Shown here: piece after piece, positions 14,701 through 29,600 of the stretch | How the letters are laid out: the number at the start of each line of letters is the position of its first letter | Numbering within the stretch: the first letter of the stretch is position 1 | Source: Auanema rhodensis | Lineage: Eukaryota; Nematoda; Chromadorea; Rhabditida; Rhabditidae | Length of the DNA: 64,000 bases | NCBI GenBank assembly: GCA_964057225.1 | Contig: OZ059895.1 | Location: forward strand, 21,214,688-21,278,687 | Direction: 5' to 3' | Made by a program: the position numbers and the translations under genes | Notes under the pieces: model-generated | The model's input: the letters and a program-made list of their open reading frames with translations, nothing else | Databases searched by the model: none | What the model was told of the DNA's origin: nothing

Positions 14701-17700
14701 AACCATGACTTTAAAATTTACGTGAACTTTAATTTATGCTAATTAAGTGTACACATGATGTGCACTTGGTATGTAACTCGCTTCACGTCAAAGATAAAGA
14801 GATGCGGTTTTCAAAATTAGATTCCCCATGTCCATATTAGTCTAAAAACAAATTTTTATTAATATTGGTGCATGGTAACCATGACTTTGAAATTTACGTG
14901 AACTTTAATTTATGCTAATTAAGTGTACACATGATGTGCACTTGGTATGTAAAACGCTTCACGTCAAAGATAAAGAGATGCGGTTTTCCAAATTAGATTC
15001 CCCATGTCCATATCAGTTCAAAAACAAATTTTTGTTGATATTGGTGGATGGTAACCATGACTTTGAAATTTACGTGAACTTTAATTTATGCTAATTAAGT
15101 GTACACATGATGTGCGCTTGGTATGTAACTCGCTTCACGTGAAAGATAAAGGGATGCGGTTTTCAAAATTAGATTCCCCATGTCCATATTAGTCTAAAAA
15201 CGAATTTTTATTGATATTGATGCATGGTAACCATGACTTTGAAATTTACGTGAACTTTAATTTATGCTTATTAAGTGTACACGTGATGTGCACTTGGTAT
15301 GTAACTTGCTTCACGTGAAAGATAAAGGGATGCGGTTTTCAAAATTAGATTCCCCATGTCCATATTAGTCTAAAAACAAATTTTTGTTGATATTGGTGGA
15401 TGGTAACCATGACTTTGAAATTTACGTGAACTTTAATTTATGCTAATTAAGTGTACACGTGATGTGCACTCGGTATGTAACTCGCTTCACGTGAAATATG
15501 AAGAGATGCGGTTTTCAAAATTAGATTCCCCATGTCCATATTAGTCTAAAAACAAATTTTTATTAATATTGGTGCTTGGTAACCATGACTTTGAAATTTA
15601 CGTGAACTTTAATTTATGCTAATTAAGTGAACACATGATGTGCACTTGGTATGTAACTCGCTTCACGTGAAAGATAAAGAGATGCGGTTTTCAAAATTAG
15701 ATTTCGCATGTCCATATTAGTCTAAAAACAATTTTTTATTGATATTGGTGCATGGTAACCATGACTTTAAAATTTACGTGAACTTTAATTTATGCTAATT
15801 AAGTGTACACATGATGTGCGCTTGGTATGTAACTCGCTTCACGTGAAAGATAAAGAGATGCGGTTTTCAAAATTAGATTCCTCATGTCCATATTAGTCTG
15901 AAAACGAATTTTTATTGATATTGATGCATGGTAACTATGACTTTGAAATTTACGTGAACTTTAATTTATGCTAATTAAGTGTACACATGATGTGCACTTG
16001 GTATGTAACTCGCTTCACGTCAACGATAAAGAGATGCGGTTTTCAAAATTAGATTCCCCATGTCCATATTAGTCTAAAAACAAATTTTTATTAATATTGG
16101 TGCATGGTAACCATGACTTTGAAATTTACGTGAACTTTAATTTATGCTAATTAAGTGTACACATGATGTGCACTTGGTATGTAAAACGCTTCACGTCAAA
16201 GATAAAGAGATGCGGTTTTCCAAATTAGATTCCCCATGTCCATATCAGTTCAAAAACAAATTTTTGTTGATATTGGTGGATGGTAACCATGACTTTGAAA
16301 TTTACGTGAACTTTAATTTATGCTAATTAAGTGTACACATGATGTGCGCTTGGTATGTAACTCGCTTCACGTGAAAGATAAAGGGATGCGGTTTTCAAAA
16401 TTAGATTCCCCATGTCCATATTAGTCTAAAAACGAATTTTTATTGATATTGATGCATGGTAACCATGACTTTGAAATTTACGTGAACTTTAATTTATGCT
16501 TATTAAGTGTACACGTGATGTGCACTTGGTATGTAACTTGCTTCACGTGAAAGATAAAGGGATGCGGTTTTCAAAATTAGATTCCCCATGTCCATATTAG
16601 TCTAAAAACAAATTTTTGTTGATATTGGTGGATGGTAACCATGACTTTGAAATTTACGTGAACTTTAATTTATGCTAATTAAGTGTACACGTGATGTGCA
16701 CTCGGTATGTAACTCGCTTCACGTGAAATATGAAGAGATGCGGTTTTCAAAATTAGATTCCCCATGTCCATATTAGTCTAAAAACAAATTTTTATTAATA
16801 TTGGTGCTTGGTAACCATGACTTTGAAATTTACGTGAACTTTAATTTATGCTAATTAAGTGAACACATGATGTGCACTTGGTATGTAACTCGCTTCACGT
16901 GAAAGATAGAGAGATGCGGTTTTCAAAATAGATTCCCCATGTCCATATTAGTCTAAAAACGAATTTTTATTGATATTGATTCATGGTAACCATGACTTGG
17001 AAATTTACGTGAACTTTAATTTATGCTTATTAAGTGTACACGTGATGTGCACTTGGTATGTAACTCGCTTCACGTGAAAGATAAAGGGATGCGGTTTTCA
17101 AAATTAGATTCCCCATGTCCATATTAGTCTAAAAACAAATTTTTATTAATATTGGTGCATGGTAACCATGACTTTGAAATTTACGTGAACTTTAATTTAT
17201 GCTAATTAAGTGTACACATGATGTGCGCTTGGTATGTAACTCGCTTCACGTGAAAGATAAAGAGATGCGGTTTTCAAAATTAGATTCCCCATTTCCATAT
17301 TAGTCTAAAAACAATATTTTATTGATATTGGTGCATGGCAACCATGACTTTAAAATTTACGTGAACTTTAATTTATGCTAATTAAGTGTACACATGATGT
17401 GCACTTGGTATGTAACTCGCTTCACGTCAAAGATAAAGAGATGCGGTTTTCAAAATTAGATTCCCCATGTCCATATTAGTCTAAAAACACATTTTTATTA
17501 ATATTGGTGCATGGTAACCATGACTTTGAAATTTACGTGAACTTTAATTTATGCTTATTAAGTGTACACATGATGTGCGCTTGGTATGTAACTCGCTTCA
17601 CGTGAAAGATAAAGAGATGCGGTTTTCAAAATTAGATTCCTCATGTCCATATTAGTCTAAAAACGAATTTTTATTGATATTGATGCATGGTAACCATGAC

Positions 17701-17994
17701 GTTGAAATTTACGTGAACTTTAATTTATGCTTATTAAGTGTACACGTGATGTGCACTTGGTATGTAACTTGCTTCACGTGAAAGATAAAGGGATGCGGTT
17801 TTCAAAATTAGATTCCCCATGTCCATATTAGTCTAAAAACAAATTTTTGTTGATATTGGTGGATGGTAACCATGACTTTGAAATTTAAGTGAACTTTAAT
17901 TTATGCTAATTAAGTGTACACGTGATGTGCACTCGGTATGTAACTCGCTTCACGTGAAATATGAAGAGATGCGGTTTTCAAAATTAGATTCCCC
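10924..17994. repeat. Long paralogous satellite segments, offset 3871 bp (22 monomers)
   Basis: About 3.2 kb (roughly 10924-14123) recurs at about 14795-17994 with a constant offset of 3871 bp (22 x 176 minus 1). The shared rare variants are AGTCTGAAAACG (12028 and 15899), the TGTAAAACGC monomer (11041/14912 and 12273/16144) and AAATTTAAGTG (about 14011 and 17882). The segment itself contains 1232-bp (7-monomer) internal offsets, so duplications are nested. Checked by spot comparison, not by full alignment. Confidence 0.7.
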
Positions 17995-18311
17995 ATTTCC
18001 ATATTAGTCTAAAAACAATATTTTATTGATATTGGTGCATGGCAACCATGACTTTAAAATTTACGTGAACTTTAATTTATGCTAATTAAGTGTACACATG
18101 ATGTGCACTTGGTATGTAACTCGCTTCACGTCAAAGATAAAGAGATGCGGTTTTCAAAATTAGATTCCCCATTTCCATATTAGTCTAAAAACAATATTTT
18201 ATTGATATTGGTGCATGGTAACCATGACTTTGAAATTTACGTGAACTTTAATTTATGCTAATTAAGTGTACACATGATGTGCGCTTGGTATGTAACTCGC
18301 TTCACGTCGAA

Positions 18312-20065
18312 AGATAAAGAGATGCGGTTTTCAAAATTAGATTCCCCATGTCCATATTAGTCTAAAAACAAATTTTTGTTGATATTGGTGGATGGTAACC
18401 ATGACTTTGAAATTTAAGTGAACTTTAATTTATGCTAATTAAGTGTACACGTGATGTGCACTCGGTATGTAACTCGCTTCACGTGAAATATGAAGAGATG
18501 CGGTTTTCAAAATTAGATTCCCCATTTCCATATTAGTCTAAAAACAATATTTTATTGATATTGGTGCATGGCAACCATGACTTTAAAATTTACGTGAACT
18601 TTAATTTATGCTAATTAAGTGTACACATGATGTGCGCTTGGTATGTAACTCGCTTCACGTGAAAGATAAAGGGATGCGGTTTTCAAAATTAGATTCCCCA
18701 TGTCCATATTAGTCTAAAAACGAATTTTTATTGATATTGATGCATGGTAACCATGACTTTGAAATTTACGTGAACTTTAATTTATGCTTATTAAGTGTAC
18801 ACGTGATGTGCACTTGGTATGTAACTTGCTTCACGTGAAAGATAAAGGGATGCGGTTTTCAAAATTAGATTCCTCATGTCCATATTAGTCTAAAAACGAA
18901 TTTTTATTGATATTGATGCATGGTAACCATGACGTTGAAATTTACGTGAACTTTAATTTATGCTTATTAAGTGTACACGTGATGTGCACTTGGTATGTAA
19001 CTTGCTTCACGTGAAAGATAAAGGGATGCGGTTTTCAAAATTAGATTCCCCATGTCCATATTAGTCTAAAAACAAATTTTTGTTGATATTGGTGGATGGT
19101 AACCATGACTTTGAAATTTAAGTGAACTTTAATTTATGCTAATTAAGTGTACACGTGATGTGCACTCGGTATGTAACTCGCTTCACGTGAAATATGAAGA
19201 GATGCGGTTTTCAAAATTAGATTCCCCATTTCCATATTAGTCTAAAAACAATATTTTATTGATATTGGTGCATGGCAACCATGACTTTAAAATTTACGTG
19301 AACTTTAATTTATGCTAATTAAGTGTACACATGATGTGCGCTTGGTATGTAACTCGCTTCACGTGAAAGATAAAGGGATGCGGTTTTCAAAATTAGATTC
19401 CCCATGTCCATATTAGTCTAAAAACGAATTTTTATTGATATTGATGCATGGTAACCATGACTTTGAAATTTACGTGAACTTTAATTTATGCTTATTAAGT
19501 GTACACGTGATGTGCACTTGGTATGTAACTTGCTTCACGTGAAAGATAAAGGGATGCGGTTTTCAAAATTAGATTCCTCATGTCCATATTAGTCTAAAAA
19601 CGAATTTTTATTGATATTGATGCATGGTAACCATGACGTTGAAATTTACGTGAACTTTAATTTATGCTTATTAAGTGTACACGTGATGTGCACTTGGTAT
19701 GTAACTTGCTTCACGTGAAAGATAAAGGGATGCGGTTTTCAAAATTAGATTCCCCATGTCCATATTAGTCTAAAAACAAATTTTTGTTGATATTGGTGGA
19801 TGGTAACCATGACTTTGAAATTTAAGTGAACTTTAATTTATGCTAATTAAGTGTACACGTGATGTGCACTCGGTATGTAACTCGCTTCACGTGAAATATG
19901 AAGAGATGCGGTTTTCAAAATTAGATTCCCCATTTCCATATTAGTCTAAAAACAATATTTTATTGATATTGGTGCATGGCAACCATGACTTTAAAATTTA
20001 CGTGAACTTTAATTTATGCTAATTAAGTGTACACATGATGTGCACTTGGTATGTAACTCGCTTCA
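18312..20065. repeat. 704-bp (4-monomer) higher-order repeat, ~2.5 copies
   Basis: A four-monomer unit repeats at a 704-bp offset. The rare variant CATGACGTTGAAA occurs at 18931 and 19635, and AAATTTAAGTGAAC recurs with the same spacing. Identity spans about 1050 bp at this offset, so about 2.5 units are present. The unit joins monomers with GGTGGATGG, GGTGCATGGC and GATGCATGG in fixed order. Confidence 0.75.
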
Positions 20066-22880
20066 CGTCAAAGATAAAGAGATGCGGTTTTCAAAATTAG
20101 ATTCCCCATTTCCATATTAGTCTAAAAACAATATTTTATTGATATTGGTGCATGGTAACCATGACTTTGAAATTTACGTGAACTTTAATTTATGCTAATT
20201 AAGTGTACACATGATGTGCGCTTGGTATGTAACTCGCTTCACGTCGAAAGATAAAGAGATGCGGTTTTCAAAATTAGATTCCCCATGTCCATATTAGTCT
20301 AAAAACAAATTTTTGTTGATATTGGTGGATGGTAACCATGACTTTGAAATTTAAGTGAACTTTAATTTATGCTAATTAAGTGTACACGTGATGTGCACTC
20401 GGTATGTAACTCGCTTCACGTGAAATATGAAGAGATGCGGTTTTCAAAATTAGATTCCCCATTTCCATATTAGTCTAAAAACAATATTTTATTGATATTG
20501 GTGCATGGCAACCATGACTTTAAAATTTACGTGAACTTTAATTTATGCTAATTAAGTGTACACATGATGTGCGCTTGGTATGTAACTCGCTTCACGTGAA
20601 ATATGAAGAGATGCGGTTTTCAAAATTAGATTCCCCATGTCCATATTAGTCTAAAAACGAATTTTTATTGATATTGATGCATGGTAACCATGACTTTGAA
20701 ATTTACGTGAACTTTAATTTATGCTTATTAAGTGTACACGTGATGTGCACTTGGTATGTAACTTGCTTCACGTGAAAGATAAAGGGATGCGGTTTTCAAA
20801 ATTAGATTCCCCATGTCCATATTAGTCTAAAAACAAATTTTTGTTGATATTGGTGGATGGTAACCATGACTTTGAAATTTACGTGAACTTTAATTTATGC
20901 TAATTAAGTGTACACGTGATGTGCACTCGGTATGTAACTCGCTTCACGTGAAATATGAAGAGATGCGGTTTTCAAAATTAGATTCCCCATGTCCATATTA
21001 GTCTAAAAACAAATTTTTATTAATATTGGTGCTTGGTAACCATGACTTTGAAATTTACGTGAACTTTAATTTATGCTAATTAAGTGAACACATGATGTGC
21101 ACTTGGTATGTAACTCGCTTCACGTGAAAGATAGAGAGATGCGGTTTTCAAAATAGATTCCCCATGTCCATATTAGTCTAAAAACGAATTTTTATTGATA
21201 TTGATTCATGGTAACCATGACTTGGAAATTTACGTGAACTTTAATTTATGCTTATTAAGTGTACACGTGATGTGCACTTGGTATGTAACTCGCTTCACGT
21301 GAAAGATAAAGGGATGCGGTTTTCAAAATTAGATTCCCCATGTCCATATTAGTCTAAAAACAAATTTTTATTAATATTGGTGCATGGTAACCATGACTTT
21401 GAAATTTACGTGAACTTTAATTTATGCTAATTAAGTGTACACATGATGTGCGCTTGGTATGTAACTCGCTTCACGTGAAAGATAAAGAGATGCGGTTTTC
21501 AAAATTAGATTCCCCATTTCCATATTAGTCTAAAAACAATATTTTATTGATATTGGTGCATGGCAACCATGACTTTAAAATTTACGTGAACTTTAATTTA
21601 TGCTAATTAAGTGTACACATGATGTGCACTTGGTATGTAACTCGCTTCACGTCAAAGATAAAGAGATGCGGTTTTCAAAATTAGATTCCCCATGTCCATA
21701 TTAGTCTAAAAACACATTTTTATTAATATTGGTGCATGGTAACCATGACTTTGAAATTTACGTGAACTTTAATTTATGCTTATTAAGTGTACACATGATG
21801 TGCGCTTGGTATGTAACTCGCTTCACGTGAAAGATAAAGAGATGCGGTTTTCAAAATTAGATTCCTCATGTCCATATTAGTCTAAAAACGAATTTTTATT
21901 GATATTGATGCATGGTAACCATGACGTTGAAATTTACGTGAACTTTAATTTATGCTTATTAAGTGTACACGTGATGTGCACTTGGTATGTAACTTGCTTC
22001 ACGTGAAAGATAAAGGGATGCGGTTTTCAAAATTAGATTCCCCATGTCCATATTAGTCTAAAAACAAATTTTTATTAATATTGGTGCATGGTAACCATGA
22101 CTTTGAAATTTACGTGAACTTTAATTTATGCTTATTAAGTGTACACATGATGTGCGCTTGGTATGTAACTCGCTTCACGTGAAAGATAAAGAGATGCGGT
22201 TTTCAAAATTAGATTCCTCATGTCCATATTAGTCTAAAAACGAATTTTTATTGATATTGATGCATGGTAACCATGACGTTGAAATTTACGTGAACTTTAA
22301 TTTATGCTTATTAAGTGTACACGTGATGTGCACTTGGTATGTAACTTGCTTCACGTGAAAGATAAAGGGATGCGGTTTTCAAAATTAGATTCCCCATGTC
22401 CATATTAGTCTAAAAACAAATTTTTGTTGATATTGGTGGATGGTAACCATGACTTTGAAATTTAAGTGAACTTTAATTTATGCTAATTAAGTGTACACGT
22501 GATGTGCACTCGGTATGTAACTCGCTTCACGTGAAATATGAAGAGATGCGGTTTTCAAAATTAGATTCCCCATTTCCATATTAGTCTAAAAACAATATTT
22601 TATTGATATTGGTGCATGGCAACCATGACTTTAAAATTTACGTGAACTTTAATTTATGCTAATTAAGTGTACACATGATGTGCACTTGGTATGTAACTCG
22701 CTTCACGTCAAAGATAAAGAGATGCGGTTTTCAAAATTAGATTCCCCATTTCCATATTAGTCTAAAAACAATATTTTATTGATATTGGTGCATGGTAACC
22801 ATGACTTTGAAATTTACGTGAACTTTAATTTATGCTAATTAAGTGTACACATGATGTGCGCTTGGTATGTAACTCGCTTC

Positions 22881-23940
22881 ACGTCGAAAGATAAAGAGAT
22901 GCGGTTTTCAAAATTAGATTCCCCATTTCCATATTAGTCTAAAAACAATATTTTATTGATATTGGTGCATGGCAACCATGACTTTGAAATTTACGTGAAC
23001 TTTAATTTATGCTAATTAAGTGTACACATGATGTGCGCTTGGTATGTAACTCGCTTCACGTCGAAAGATAAAGAGATGCGGTTTTCAAAATTAGATTCCC
23101 CATTTCCATATTAGTCTAAAAACAATATTTTATTGATATTGGTGCATGGCAACCATGACTTTGAAATTTACGTGAACTTTAATTTATGCTAATTAAGTGT
23201 ACACATGATGTGCGCTTGGTATGTAACTCGCTTCACGTCGAAAGATAAAGAGATGCGGTTTTCAAAATTAGATTCCCCATTTCCATATTAGTCTAAAAAC
23301 AATATTTTATTGATATTGGTGCATGGCAACCATGACTTTGAAATTTACGTGAACTTTAATTTATGCTAATTAAGTGTACACATGATGTGCGCTTGGTATG
23401 TAACTCGCTTCACGTCGAAAGATAAAGAGATGCGGTTTTCAAAATTAGATTCCCCATTTCCATATTAGTCTAAAAACAATATTTTATTGATATTGGTGCA
23501 TGGCAACCATGACTTTGAAATTTACGTGAACTTTAATTTATGCTAATTAAGTGTACACATGATGTGCGCTTGGTATGTAACTCGCTTCACGTCGAAAGAT
23601 AAAGAGATGCGGTTTTCAAAATTAGATTCCCCATTTCCATATTAGTCTAAAAACAATATTTTATTGATATTGGTGCATGGTAACCATGACTTTGAAATTT
23701 ACGTGAACTTTAATTTATGCTAATTAAGTGTACACATGATGTGCGCTTGGTATGTAACTCGCTTCACGTCGAAAGATAAAGAGATGCGGTTTTCAAAATT
23801 AGATTCCCCATTTCCATATTAGTCTAAAAACAATATTTTATTGATATTGGTGCATGGCAACCATGACTTTAAAATTTACGTGAACTTTAATTTATGCTAA
23901 TTAAGTGTACACATGATGTGCGCTTGGTATGTAACTCGCT
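22881..23940. repeat. Homogenised run of 177-bp monomers
   Basis: Six consecutive monomers share the inserted G in CACGTCGAAAG, at about 22881, 23058, 23235, 23412, 23589 and 23766, each exactly 177 bp apart. The first four look identical throughout, with CATGGCAACCATGACTTTGAAA. The fifth differs at GGTAACC and the sixth at CTTTAAAA. This is the most uniform stretch in the window and indicates very recent single-monomer amplification. Confidence 0.85.
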
Positions 23941-24559
23941 TCACGTGAAAGATAAAGAGATGCGGTTTTCAAAATTAGATTCCTCATGTCCATACTAGTC
24001 TAAAAACGAATTTTTATTGATATTGATGCATGGTAACCATGACTTTGAAATTTACGTGAACTTTAATTTATGCTTATTAAGTGTACACGTGATGTGCACT
24101 TGGTATGTAACTCGCTTCACGTGAAAGATAAAGGGATGCGGTTTTCAAAATTAGATTCCCCATGTCCATATTAGTCTAAAAACAAATTTTTATTAATATT
24201 GGTGCATGGTAACCATGACTTTGAAATTTACGTGAACTTTAATTTATGCTAATTAAGTGTACACATGATGTGCGCTTGGTATGTAACTCGCTTCACGTGA
24301 AAGATAAAGAGATGCGGTTTTCAAAATTAGATTCCCCATTTCCATATTAGTCTAAAAACAATATTTTATTGATATTGGTGCATGGCAACCATGACTTTAA
24401 AATTTACGTGAACTTTAATTTATGCTAATTAAGTGTACACATGATGTGCACTTGGTATGTAACTCGCTTCACGTCAAAGATAAAGAGATGCGGTTTTCAA
24501 AATTAGATTCCCCATGTCCATATTAGTCTAAAAACAAATTTTTATTAATATTGGTGCAT

Positions 24560-26671
24560 GGTAACCATGACTTTGAAATTTACGTGAACTTTAATTTATG
24601 CTAATTAAGTGTACACATGATGTGCGCTTGGTATGTAACTCGCTTCACGTGAAAGATAAAGAGATGCGGTTTTCAAAATTAGATTCCTCATGTCCATACT
24701 AGTCTAAAAACGAATTTTTATTGATATTGATGCATGGTAACCATGACTTTGAAATTTACGTGAACTTTAATTTATGCTTATTAAGTGTACACGTGATGTG
24801 CACTTGGTATGTAACTTGCTTCACGTGAAAGATAAAGGGATGCGGTTTTCAAAATTAGATTCCCCATGTCCATATTAGTCTAAAAACAAATTTTTGTTGA
24901 TATTGGTGGATGGTAACCATGACTTTGTAATTTACGTGAACTTTAATTTATGCTAATTAAGTGTACACGTGATGTGCACTTGGTATGTAACTCGCTTCAC
25001 GTGAAAGATAAAGAGATGCGGTTTTCAAAATTAGATTCCTCATGTCCATATTAGTCTAAAAACAAATTTTCATTGATATTGATGCATGGTAACCATGACT
25101 TTGAAATTTACGTGAACTTTAATTTATGCTTATTAAGTGTACACATGATGTGCGCTTGGTATGTAACTCGCTTCACGTGAAAGATAAAGAGATGCGGTTT
25201 TCAAAATTAGATTCCTCATGTCCATATTAGTCTAAAAACGAATTTTTATTGATATTGATGCATGGTAACCATGACTTTGAAATTTACGTGAACTTTAATT
25301 TATGCTTATTAAGTGTACACGTGATGTGCACTTGGTATGTAACTTGCTTCACGTGAAAGATAAAGGGATGCGGTTTTCAAAATTAGATTCCCCATGTCCA
25401 TATTAGTCTAAAAACAAATTTTTGTTGATATTGGTGAATGGTAACCATGACTTTGAAATTTACGTGAACTTTAATTTATGCTAATTAAGTGTACACGTGA
25501 TGTGCACTCGGTATGTAACTCGCTTCACGTGAAATATGAAGAGATGCGGTTTTCAAAATTAGATTCCCCATGTCCATATTAGTCTAAAAACAAATTTTTT
25601 TTAATATTGGTGCTTGGTAACCATGACTTTGAAATTTACGTGAACTTTAATTTATGCTAATTAAGTGTACACATGATGTGCGCTTGGTATGTAACTCGCT
25701 TCACGTGAAAGATAAAGAGATGCGGTTTTCAAAATTAGATTCCTCATGTCCATACTAGTCTAAAAACGAATTTTTATTGATATTGATGCATGGTAACCAT
25801 GACTTTGAAATTTACGTGAACTTTAATTTATGCTTATTAAGTGTACACGTGATGTGCACTTGGTATGTAACTTGCTTCACGTGAAAGATAAAGGGATGCG
25901 GTTTTCAAAATTAGATTCCCCATGTCCATATTAGTCTAAAAACAAATTTTTGTTGATATTGGTGGATGGTAACCATGACTTTGTAATTTACGTGAACTTT
26001 AATTTATGCTAATTAAGTGTACACGTGATGTGCACTTGGTATGTAACTCGCTTCACGTGAAAGATAAAGAGATGCGGTTTTCAAAATTAGATTCCTCATG
26101 TCCATATTAGTCTAAAAACAAATTTTCATTGATATTGATGCATGGTAACCATGACTTTGAAATTTACGTGAACTTTAATTTATGCTTATTAAGTGTACAC
26201 ATGATGTGCGCTTGGTATGTAACTCGCTTCACGTGAAAGATAAAGAGATGCGGTTTTCAAAATTAGATTCCTCATGTCCATATTAGTCTAAAAACGAATT
26301 TTTATTGATATTGATGCATGGTAACCATGACTTTGAAATTTACGTGAACTTTAATTTATGCTTATTAAGTGTACACGTGATGTGCACTTGGTATGTAACT
26401 TGCTTCACGTGAAAGATAAAGGGATGCGGTTTTCAAAATTAGATTCCCCATGTCCATATTAGTCTAAAAACAAATTTTTGTTGATATTGGTGAATGGTAA
26501 CCATGACTTTGAAATTTACGTGAACTTTAATTTATGCTAATTAAGTGTACACGTGATGTGCACTCGGTATGTAACTCGCTTCACGTGAAATATGAAGAGA
26601 TGCGGTTTTCAAAATTAGATTCCCCATGTCCATATTAGTCTAAAAACAAATTTTTTTTAATATTGGTGCTT
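24560..26671. repeat. 1056-bp (6-monomer) tandem duplication
   Basis: Copies at about 24560-25615 and 25616-26671 align at 1056 bp (6 x 176). Shared private markers are CATACTAGTC (24695 and 25751), GGTGAATGG (about 25434 and 26490) and a run-on T tract, CAAATTTTTTTTAATATTGG (25591 and 26647). The copies look almost identical by eye. Confidence 0.8.
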
Positions 26672-29600
26672 GGTAACCATGACTTTGAAATTTACGTGAA
26701 CTTTAATTTATGCTAATTAAGTGAACACATGATGTGCACTTGGTATGTAACTCGCTTCACGTGAAAGATAGAGAGATGCGGTTTTCAAAATAGATTCCCC
26801 ATGTCCATATTAGTCTAAAAACGAATTTTTATTGATATTGATTCATGGTAACCATGACTTTGAAAATTACGTGAACTTTAATTTATGCTAATTAAGTGAA
26901 CACATGATGTGCACTTGGTATGTAACTCGCTTCACGTGAAAGATAAAGAGATGTGGTTTTCAAAATAGATTCCCCATGTCCATATTAGTCTAAAAACGAA
27001 TTTTTATTGATATTGATTCATGGTAACCATGACTTTGAAAATTACGTGAACTTTAATTTATGCTTATTAAGTGTGCACGTGATGTGCACTTGGTATGTAA
27101 CTCGCTTCACGTGAAAGATAAAGGGATGCGGTTTTCAAAATTAGATTCCCCATGTCCATATTAGTCTAAAAACAAATTTTTATTAATATTGGTGCATGGT
27201 AACCATGACTTTGAAATTTACGTGAACTTTAATTTATGCTAATTAAGTGTACACATGATGTGCGATTGGTATGTAACTCGCTTCACGTGAAAGATAAAGA
27301 GATGCGGTTTTCAAAATTAGATTTCGCATGTCCATATTAGTCTAAAAACAAATTTTTATTGATATTGGTGCATGGTAACCATGACTTTGAAATTTACGTG
27401 AACTTTAATTTATGCTAATTAAGTGTACACATGATGTGCGCTTGGTATGTAACTCGCTTCACGTGAAAGATAAAGAGATGTGGTTTTCAAAATAGATTCC
27501 CCATGTCCATATTAGTCTAAAAACAAATTTTTATTAATATTGGTGCATGGTAACTATGACTTTGAAATTTACGTGAACTTTAATTTATGCTAATTAAGTG
27601 TATACATGATGTGCACTTGGTATGTAACTCGCTTCACGTCAACGATAAAGAGATGCGGTTTTCAAAATTAGATTCCCCATGTCCATATTAGTCTAAAAAC
27701 AAATTTTTATTAATATTGGTGCATGGTAACCATGACTTTGAAATTTACGTGAACTTTAATTTATGCTAATTAAGTGTACACATGATGTGCGCTTGGTATG
27801 TAACTCGCTTCACGTGAAAGATAAAGAGATGCGGTTTTCAAAATTAGATTTCGCATGTCCATATTAGTCTAAAAACAATTTTTTATTGATATTGGTGCAT
27901 GGTAACCATGACTTTAAAATTTACGTGAACTTTAATTTATGCTAATTAAGTGTACACATGATGTGCGCTTGGTGTGTAACTCGCTTCACGTGAAAGATAA
28001 AGAGATGCGGTTTTCAAAATTAGATTCCTCATGTCCATATTAGTCTAAAAACGAATTTTTATTGATATTGATGCATGGTAACTATGACTTTGAAATTTAC
28101 GTGAACTTTAATTTATGCTAATTAAGTGTATACATGATGTGCACTTGGTATGTAACTCGCTTCACGTCAACGATAAAGAGATGCGGTTTTCAAAATTAGA
28201 TTCCCCATGTCCATATTAGTCTAAAAACAAATTTTTATTAATATTGGTGCATGGTAACCATGACTTTGAAATTTACGTGAACTTTAATTTATGCTAATTA
28301 AGTGTACACATGATGTGCACTTGGTATGTAAAACGCTTCACGTCAAAGATAAAGAGATGCGGTTTTCCAAATTAGATTCCCCATGTCCATATTAGTCTAA
28401 AAACAAATTTTTATTAATATTGGTGCATGGTAACCATGACTTTGAAATTTACGTGAACTTTAATTTATGCTAATTAAGTGTACACATGATGTGCGCTTGG
28501 TATGTAACTCGCTTCACGTGAAAGATAAAGGGATGCGGTTTTCAAAATTAGATTCCCCATGTCCATATTAGTCTAAAAACAAATTTTTATTAATATTGGT
28601 GCATGGTAACCATGACTTTGAAATTTACGTGAACTTTAATTTATGCTAATTAAGTGTACACATGATGTGCGCTTGGTATGTAACTCGCTTCACGTGAAAG
28701 ATAAAGGGATGCGGTTTTCAAAATTAGATTCCCCATGTCCATATTAGTCTAAAAACAAATTTTTATTAATATTGGTGCATGGTAACCATGACTTTGAAAT
28801 TTACGTGAACTTTAATTTATGCTTATTAAGTGTACACGTGATGTGCACTTGGTATGTAACTTGCTTCACGTGAAAGATAAAGGGATGAGGTTTTCAAAAT
28901 TAGATTCCCCATGTCCATATTAGTCTAAAAACGAATTTTTATTGATATTGATGCATGGTAACTATGACTTTGAAATTTACGTGAACTTTAATTTATGCTA
29001 ATTAAGTGTACACATGATGTGCACTTGGTATGTAACTCGCTTCACGTCAACGATAAAGAGATGCGGTTTTCAAAATTAGATTCCCCATGTCCATATTAGT
29101 CTAAAAACAAATTTTTATTAATATTGGTGCATGGTAACCATGACTTTGAAATTTACGTGAACTTTAATTTATGCTAATTAAGTGTACACATGATGTGCGC
29201 TTGGTATGTAACTCGCTTCACGTGAAAGATAAAGAGATGCGGTTTTCCAAATTAGATTCCCCATGTCCATATCAGTTCAAAAACAAATTTTTGTTGATAT
29301 TGGTGGATGGTAACCATGACTTTGAAATTTACGTGAACTTTAATTTATGCTAATTAAGTGTACACATGATGTGCGCTTGGTATGTAACTCGCTTCACGTG
29401 AAAGATAAAGGGATGCGGTTTTCAAAATTAGATTCCCCATGTCCATATTAGTCTAAAAACAAATTTTTATTAATATTGGTGCATGGTAACCATGACTTTG
29501 AAATTTACGTGAACTTTAATTTATGCTTATTAAGTGTACACGTGATGTGCACTTGGTATGTAACTTGCTTCACGTGAAAGATAAAGGGATGCGGTTTTCA

